A stretch of 51,095 nucleotides of DNA from positions 1 through 51,095 of the IMG/VR virus record IMGVR_UViG_3300021963_010005; one strand, given 5' to 3'. This document shows positions 50,025-51,095 of this stretch, piece by piece. The notes beneath the pieces were generated by a model that was not told the origin of the DNA, made no database searches, and saw only the letters and a program-made list of their open reading frames with translations. This DNA is from a virus. Numbering within the stretch: position 1 is the first letter of the stretch; each line of letters opens with the position of its first letter. A program made the position numbers and the translations under genes.

Positions 50025-50945
50025 ATGGAGTCGTTTGAAGAAAGGTATGCTCGCCAAAGGAGAGAGCGTGAAGAACAAGAAAAACAAGAACAATTAGAAT
50101 CACAATTAAAACTAAAAAAAATGATTAAAACAATCGGTGTTGCTGTAGCAGGATTTTTCCTGCTGATTTTTTTATTTATGTCTTGCGAAAGAATTGATGC
50201 AGGACATGTGGGCGTTAAAGTGAATCAGTATGGCGATAACAAAGGAGTGGATGATGTAGTAGCAGTTACAGGTATGGTATTCTATAATCCATTAACTACA
50301 AAGGTGTATGAATTCCCTACATTTATTCAGCACAAGGAATATAAAGATCAGAACTCATTCATTGTAAACTCAAAGGATGGTTCGGAATTCAGTGTATCTC
50401 CCATCATGAACTATTCCGTACAAAGAGAGAAGGTTCCTGCAATCTTTAGTAAGTATCGTAGACCTTTAGAAGATATTGAGGAGGGATTCTTAAAGACCGC
50501 GGTGTATGATGCATTCAGATTAGCAACTAACAAATATACGGCGGATGAATTGATTAGTAATAGAGCAGTATTCGAAGTAGAGGTTCGCAGATTATTAGAC
50601 GGGCAATTGCTGAAGGAAGGATTTGTAATCAATCAATTTACGTCTAATTTGATTTATCCAGAGACATTTAAAAAATCAATTGAAGCTAAGAACAATGCAG
50701 TTCAAGCAGCTTTAAGAGCGGAGAACGAGGTTAAAACAGCAGAAGCACAAGCTAAAATTAAGGTTGCAACTGCAGAGGGTAATGCACAAGCTATGTTAAC
50801 CTCTGCAAAGGCAGAAGCTGAAGCTAATAGACTTAAACAACAAACATTAACCCCGTTATTGCTACAACTTGAATGGATCAATAAGTGGGACGGTAAGCTA
50901 CCAGTTTATGGGCAAGCACCTATGCTTTATAAGCCGGTGAATTAG
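50025..50945 (+). CDS. SPFH/prohibitin-like membrane protein
   Basis: 306 residues. A charged N-terminal helix (1-33), a transmembrane segment (about 34-53, ending in LFMSC), then the SPFH core (ERIDAGHVGVKVNQYGDN, VSPIMNYSVQ) and a long coiled coil rich in Ala/Glu (AKNNAVQAALRAENEVKTAE, then AQAKIKVATAEGNAQA). Such proteins form ring scaffolds in membranes. Phage prohibitin-like proteins occur in large myoviruses, where the purpose is unclear; host envelope control is plausible. Confidence 0.85.
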   Translation: MESFEERYARQRREREEQEKQEQLESQLKLKKMIKTIGVAVAGFFLLIFLFMSCERIDAGHVGVKVNQYGDNKGVDDVVAVTGMVFYNPLTTKVYEFPTFIQHKEYKDQNSFIVNSKDGSEFSVSPIMNYSVQREKVPAIFSKYRRPLEDIEEGFLKTAVYDAFRLATNKYTADELISNRAVFEVEVRRLLDGQLLKEGFVINQFTSNLIYPETFKKSIEAKNNAVQAALRAENEVKTAEAQAKIKVATAEGNAQAMLTSAKAEAEANRLKQQTLTPLLLQLEWINKWDGKLPVYGQAPMLYKPVN

Positions 50946-50977
50946 TTACTAAATCATTCAATATAAGCGAAACAAAG

Positions 50978-51012
50978 AGATTGCGTTGATATATAATCTT
51001 CGCAATCTTTTA
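50978..51012 (+). terminator. Hairpin after the SPFH gene
   Basis: AGATTGCG (50978-50985) and CGCAATCT (51001-51008) pair perfectly around a 15-base loop and are followed by TTTATTTT. The loop carries GATATATAA (50988-50996). It ends the SPFH operon; since the tmRNA starts a few bases later, the same sequence may hold its promoter. Confidence 0.65.
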
Positions 51013-51017
51013 TTTTC

Positions 51018-51095
51018 GGGGGTGTTTGGTTTTGACAGACTCCGGTAGTTCTTTGAGATGATGCAGGCCGAGTTAGTATTGGAAACTCGTTAATC
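51018..51095 (+). ncRNA. ssrA: tmRNA (ssrA), 5' part, cut by window end
   Basis: GGGGGTGTTTGGTTTTGACAG aligns with the tmRNA 5' end GGGGCTGATTCTGGATTCGACGG of E. coli, including the acceptor strand and the TTYGAC element. GATGCAGGCCGAG then matches GTGCATGCCGAG, and ACTCGTTAATC matches the following CCTCGTAAAA helix strand. The acceptor 3' end, tag ORF and CCA lie beyond the window. It rescues stalled ribosomes with an encoded degradation tag; some large phages carry one. The 5' boundary is estimated from the alignment. Confidence 0.85.

Noticed and set aside
1-51095. tRNA genes, CRISPR arrays, insertion sequences or attachment sites
   Set aside because: No cloverleaf with TTCRA loop and acceptor, no regularly spaced repeats, no transposase or flanking inverted repeats, and no integrase or att-like duplication were seen.

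Overview
The window looks like part of the genome of a large tailed bacteriophage (Caudoviricetes, probably a T4-like or jumbo myovirus) of a Bacteroidota host. Evidence for a phage is the very dense packing of small genes with stop/start overlaps, standalone HNH and NUMOD1 proteins, a pyrimidine-nucleotidase, thioredoxin, DUF2061 and SPFH proteins, a phage-type tmRNA entering at the right edge, and a series of proteins that start with a T4 capsid-targeting-like peptide ending in (I/L)NE. Evidence for the host is AT-rich, Shine-Dalgarno-poor starts, TAnnTTTG promoter-like boxes, lipoprotein signal peptides and a FISUMP domain, which is typical of Bacteroidota. No core capsid, tail or replication gene lies in the window, so the phage assignment is inferred from context.

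Region 1 (1-14.1 kb, mostly plus strand) carries small accessory genes: a CsgG-like lipoprotein and a second lipoprotein, a prolyl-4-hydroxylase-like enzyme, DNA-binding and nuclease-like proteins, a metallopeptidase, a KdsB-like CMP-Kdo synthetase, a 5'-nucleotidase, a PD-(D/E)XK-like protein, a GT2 enzyme and several putative internal (capsid-targeted) proteins. Region 2 (14.1-19.7 kb) holds thioredoxin, a Ro60/TROVE gene preceded by a structured non-coding region that can be read as two tandem Y RNAs with their own promoter and terminator, a FISUMP protein, more capsid-targeted proteins and two probable virion surface proteins.

Region 3 (19.7-31.1 kb, minus strand) is one operon-like block. 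It encodes an APS kinase, an HxGH nucleotidyltransferase (possibly making APS), two PAPS-type sulfotransferases, four 2-oxoglutarate oxygenases, a flavin-dependent tryptophan halogenase with its catalytic Lys and WxWxIP motif, two glycosyltransferases, a methyltransferase, an SGNH hydrolase, and an ATP-grasp-like/Hint protein with a Cys/Trp-rich 29-residue tail after an HN|S junction. Most proteins of this block end in a short C-terminal motif of the form K-[ST]-L-[IL]. Region 4 (31.2-47.7 kb) continues the decoration theme: four SGNH proteins, a duplicated glycosyltransferase, two SDR epimerases, a further 2OG oxygenase, two radical SAM proteins, two GT7 galactosyltransferases with LamG-like insertions, a GT92-like enzyme and a methyltransferase. 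Together, regions 3 and 4 look like a pathway that builds and modifies (sulfates, hydroxylates, halogenates, glycosylates) some surface polymer or protein of the virion or host.

Region 5 (47.8-51.1 kb, plus strand) has a metallophosphoesterase, a HAD protein, small membrane proteins, a prohibitin-like SPFH protein and the 5' end of a tmRNA. The Ro60/Y-RNA pair and the tmRNA indicate that the phage carries its own RNA-quality-control and ribosome-rescue parts.
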